Of a stretch of 6,931 nt of DNA, positions 4,689-6,931 are shown in pieces (positions within the stretch are counted from its first letter, which is position 1; the number at the start of each line of letters is the position of its first letter). The notes under the pieces are model-generated. The model made no database searches. It saw only the letters and a program-made list of their open reading frames with translations, and had not been told where the DNA came from. This DNA comes from Methylobacterium sp. (lineage in GTDB: Bacteria > Pseudomonadota > Alphaproteobacteria > Rhizobiales > Beijerinckiaceae). The stretch is from positions 1 to 6,931 of the forward strand of contig JAJKJG010000199.1 in the NCBI GenBank assembly GCA_021154065.1. Direction: 5' to 3'. The position numbers and the translations under genes are program-made.

Positions 4689-6296
4689 ATGACAGCGACA
4701 CGGCGTCGGGTACTCGCCGGCGGCGGCGCCGCCATCGGCCTCGCGGCGGGGCCCGCCATCCTGCGGGCGCAGACCCCGCCGGCGCGGGCGCGCACGATCC
4801 GCGCCGTGATGCATGCCGATCTTCGCGTCCTCGACCCGATTTGGACGACCGCGAACATCACCGCCTACCACGGCGCCATGATCTACGACACGCTCTTCGC
4901 CATGGACGCGGATTTCAACCCGCAGCCGCAGATGGTCGGCAAATGGGGCGTCTCGGACGACAAGCTCAGCTACACCTTCGAGCTCCGCGACGGGCTCAAG
5001 TTCTCGGACGGCTCGGCGGTGACGGCGGCGGATTGCATCGCCTCGCTCAGGCGCTGGGCGGCCCGCGACGGCGCCGGCCAGCACCTCTTCCGCCGCGTCA
5101 AGGACACGCCGACTGCCGACGACAGGACGTTCAAGATCGTGCTGTCCGAGCCCTACGGGCTCCTGATCGGGGCGCTCGCCAAGCTCTCGACCTCGAACTG
5201 CTGGATGATGCGCAAAAAGGAGGCCGAGAGCGATCCGAACCAGCAAATCCGCGAGACCGTCGGCTCCGGCCCCTTCCTCTACAACAAGGACGAGACCCGG
5301 CCCGGCAACCGCTACGTCTACGACAAGAACCCAAGCTACGTGCCGCGCGCCGAGCCCGCCTCGGGGCTTGCCGGCGGCAAGGTGGTGAAGATCGACCGCG
5401 CCATCTTCGAGAACATCGGCGACGAGCAGACCTCGCTCGCGGCGCTGCAGAACGGCGAGATCGACTTCTTCGAGGTGCCGCCGCAGGACCTCGTGCCCGA
5501 GCTCGAGAAGGACCCGAACCTCACCGTCCGGGTGCTGAACAAAACCGGCCATATCGGCTTCATGCGCATGAACTTCCTGCATCCGCCGTTCGACAACGTC
5601 GAGGCAAGGCGCGGCATGCAGCACCTCATTAACCAGGCCGACGTCATGCGGGCGATCTTCGGCGAGTCGAAGTACTGGCAGAAATGCGGCGCCTATTTCG
5701 CCTGCGGCACGCCGATGGAGAACGAGGCCAACACGGAGTGGTTCAAAGCCGGGCCGAACCTTGCGAAAGCGAAGGAGCTCTTCAAGAAATCCGGCTACGA
5801 CGGCCGGCCGGTGGTGATCCTGCAGGCGACCGATCACTACTTCGCCAATCCGGCCGGCCTGTTCATGGCGCAATGGCTGCGCGAGGCCGGCGTCACCGTC
5901 GACCTCGCCGCGAGCGACTGGGGCGCGGTGCTGACCCGCCGCGCCGTCAAGAAGCCGCCGGCCGAGGGCGGCTGGAACATCTTCTCGACGACGGCGACCG
6001 GCGAGGCGTTCTCGAACCCGATCAACTTCTCAGGGCACGCCGCGAACGGCGACAAGGCCTGGTTCGGCTGGCCGACGAACGACCGCCAGGAGAAGCTGCG
6101 CGACGAATGGGCGGCCGCCGAGACGCTCGACGACCGGAAGCGCATCGCCCGCGAGCTGCAGGCGAACGCCTGGGACTACGTCCACCACCTCTATCTCGGC
6201 CAGTTCTTCCGCGGCTCCGCCTGGCGCAAGACCGTCACCGGCGTCATCGGCGTGCCGGAGATCGTGCCCTTCTGGAACATGGAGAAGGCGGGGTGA
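4689..6296 (+). CDS. Periplasmic solute-binding protein of a peptide/nickel-type ABC importer (family 5)
   Basis: 535 residues, usual length for SBP_bac_5 proteins such as DppA/OppA relatives. It captures a solute in the periplasm and delivers it to the permease encoded next. The N-terminus has a twin-arginine-like signal, TRRRVLAGGGAAIGLAAG, ending near LRAQ (residue 28), with no lipobox, so the mature protein should be soluble. The family signature is clear: KWGVSDDKLSYTFELRDG then LKFSDGSAVTAADCIASL (residues 85-120). Later come VGSGPFLY (191-198), YDKNPSYVPR (211-220), LAALQNGEIDFFEVPP (250-265) and MRMNFLHPPFDN (292-303). C333 and C339 (CGAYFAC) could form a disulfide. ATG at 4689 is set by the GGAGGAGG site and the signal peptide. 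This family binds peptides, opines, nickel chelates, sugars and drugs, so the ligand cannot be named. It leads an operon with the DppB-like permease, divergent from the lipoprotein gene. Confidence 0.94.
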   Translation: MTATRRRVLAGGGAAIGLAAGPAILRAQTPPARARTIRAVMHADLRVLDPIWTTANITAYHGAMIYDTLFAMDADFNPQPQMVGKWGVSDDKLSYTFELRDGLKFSDGSAVTAADCIASLRRWAARDGAGQHLFRRVKDTPTADDRTFKIVLSEPYGLLIGALAKLSTSNCWMMRKKEAESDPNQQIRETVGSGPFLYNKDETRPGNRYVYDKNPSYVPRAEPASGLAGGKVVKIDRAIFENIGDEQTSLAALQNGEIDFFEVPPQDLVPELEKDPNLTVRVLNKTGHIGFMRMNFLHPPFDNVEARRGMQHLINQADVMRAIFGESKYWQKCGAYFACGTPMENEANTEWFKAGPNLAKAKELFKKSGYDGRPVVILQATDHYFANPAGLFMAQWLREAGVTVDLAASDWGAVLTRRAVKKPPAEGGWNIFSTTATGEAFSNPINFSGHAANGDKAWFGWPTNDRQEKLRDEWAAAETLDDRKRIARELQANAWDYVHHLYLGQFFRGSAWRKTVTGVIGVPEIVPFWNMEKAG

Positions 6297-6312
6297 GGCG
6301 CCTGCGTCAGCG

Positions 6313-6420
6313 CCCCTCCCCTGCAAGGGGAGGTGGTGGGGGTGGGGGACAGTCTCGCCTCGAACTCTCCCCCACCCGGTCCTCGCTGCGCTCGGCCCAC
6401 CCTCCCCTTTCAGGGGAGGG
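6313..6420. repeat. Palindromic C/G-rich intergenic repeat with nested hairpins
   Basis: The element fills most of the gap between the binding protein and the permease. The left hairpin pairs CCTCCCCT (6315-6322) with AGGGGAGG (6326-6333) over a 3-base loop. The right hairpin pairs CCCTCCCCT (6400-6408) with AGGGGAGGG (6412-6420), again over 3 bases. An inner inverted repeat joins GGGTGGGGGA (6340-6349) to TCCCCCACCC (6368-6377), so the whole element can fold as nested arms. Between the arms lies CCTCGCTGCGCTCGG. The form resembles dispersed palindromic intergenic elements of GC-rich proteobacteria, but copy number cannot be checked here. There is no T tract after either hairpin, so termination is not the obvious role; tuning mRNA stability or relative expression of binding protein and permease is plausible. 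Confidence 0.8.
6413..6419 (+). promoter_or_regulatory. Permease ribosome binding site inside a hairpin arm
   Basis: GGGGAGG, the only good ribosome site before the permease ATG, has its GGAGG ending 10 nt upstream of 6430. It lies wholly in the 3' arm of the 9-bp hairpin 6400-6420, so folding of the repeat would hide it. Confidence 0.55.
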
Positions 6421-6429
6421 CCGACGCTG

Positions 6430-6931
6430 ATGCTCGGCTACATCGCCCGGCGGCTTGTCTCGACCGTCGTCGTCATGGCGATCGTCGGCGTGTTCGTGTT
6501 CATGCTGCTGCATCTCTCGCCCGGCGATCCGGCGGCGATCATCGCCGGCGACAACGCGAGCCCCGAGCAGATCGCCGGCATCCGCCAGCGCCTCGGCCTC
6601 GACGATCCGCTGCCGGTGCAGTTCCTGCGCTGGTCCGCCGCCGTGGTGCAGGGCGACCTCGGCATCTCGATCTTCTCGAACGAGCCGGTGATGAAGCTCG
6701 TTGGCCAGCGCATCGAGCCGACGCTGTCGCTCGCGCTGACGACCCTCGTCGTCGCCGTGACGCTTGCGGTCAGCTTCGGCGTGCTCGCCGCATGGCGGCA
6801 GGGAAGCTGGATCGACCGCTCGCTCATGGTCGTGTCGGTGCTCGGCTTTTCGGTGCCGGTGTTCGTCGTCGGCTACATGCTGATCTATCTCTTCGCGATC
6901 ACGCTGCGCTGGCTACCTGTGCAGGGCTACG
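6430..6931 (+). CDS. ABC importer inner-membrane permease, DppB type (3' end outside window)
   Basis: 167 codons are present and the frame is still open at the window edge; DppB-type proteins are usually a little over 300 residues, so about half is seen. The N-terminus MLGYIARRL with a first membrane helix (about residues 9-29) is typical of DppB/GsiC permeases. So are HLSPGDPAAII (28-38), IRQRLGLDDPLPVQFLRW (51-68), GDLGIS (76-81) and IEPTLSLAL (95-103). Further helices span about 100-120 and 133-157. The EAA loop that contacts the ATPase would lie beyond the edge. It forms the transmembrane channel for the solute delivered by the binding protein upstream. ATG at 6430 is chosen because it gives the family's N-terminus; its ribosome site is in the palindromic repeat. 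The second permease and ATPase genes are expected downstream but not seen. Confidence 0.93.
   Translation, partial: MLGYIARRLVSTVVVMAIVGVFVFMLLHLSPGDPAAIIAGDNASPEQIAGIRQRLGLDDPLPVQFLRWSAAVVQGDLGISIFSNEPVMKLVGQRIEPTLSLALTTLVVAVTLAVSFGVLAAWRQGSWIDRSLMVVSVLGFSVPVFVVGYMLIYLFAITLRWLPVQGY

Noticed and set aside
6313..6333. Left hairpin of the repeat as a rho-independent terminator after the binding protein
   Set aside because: A G-rich stretch follows the stem instead of a T tract, and the next gene belongs to the same transporter, so full termination would make little sense.
6313..6420. CRISPR repeat, insertion-sequence end or attachment site
   Set aside because: No regular array of spacers, no transposase or integrase in the window, and no flanking target duplication around the element.
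5684..6430. A 248-codon plus-strand frame ending at 6430 within the solute-binding protein
   Set aside because: Arg-rich shadow in another frame of a clear gene, running on through the palindromic repeat.
1..6931. Defence system, toxin-antitoxin pair or prophage cargo
   Set aside because: All recognised genes are metabolic, transport or envelope genes. No gene resembles a nuclease, toxin, antitoxin or phage protein.

Overview
The window is GC-rich DNA, densely coded on both strands, and probably comes from an alphaproteobacterium, most likely Hyphomicrobiales. That placement is an inference from three things: a large-type NAD-glutamate dehydrogenase, separate purS and purQ genes, and a palindromic C/G-rich intergenic repeat of the sort scattered through such genomes. 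No CRISPR array, transposase, integrase, phage gene, tRNA or rRNA was seen. The content is mostly chromosomal housekeeping and transport. The parts that are not routine are the company kept by purS and purQ and a structured repeat inside an ABC transporter operon.

Plus strand, 1-1200: the last 399 codons of a large NAD-specific glutamate dehydrogenase, whose 5' part lies outside the window. It converges on the minus-strand block with only 6 bases between the two stop codons.

Minus strand, 4562 down to 1207, five genes in transcription order: a small lipoprotein with a TTG start, then purS, a small secreted protein, purQ, and a zinc-dependent M20-family amidohydrolase (N-carbamoyl-amino-acid hydrolase / allantoate amidohydrolase type). 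From purS to the hydrolase the gaps are 21 nt, a 4-nt overlap and 2 nt, so those four genes are very probably one transcript. PurS and PurQ are the small and glutaminase subunits of FGAM synthase (step 4 of de novo purine synthesis); the third subunit, PurL, is not in the window. The two exported proteins are unrecognised. They share a CX4C pair followed by a similar succession of segments, so they may be distant relatives.

Plus strand, 4689 to the right edge: the start of a peptide/nickel-type (family 5) ABC importer operon. It has a periplasmic solute-binding protein with a twin-arginine-like signal peptide, then a DppB-type permease cut off by the window end. The 133-nt gap between them holds a palindromic repeat with two perfect hairpins; the second covers the likely ribosome binding site of the permease. 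Remaining importer subunits presumably lie downstream.

There is no gene-free stretch over 300 bases. The gaps are 1201-1206, 2431-2432, 3650-3670, 3911-4001 (contains a 15-bp tandem duplication), 4563-4688 (divergent promoter region) and 6297-6429 (the palindromic repeat).
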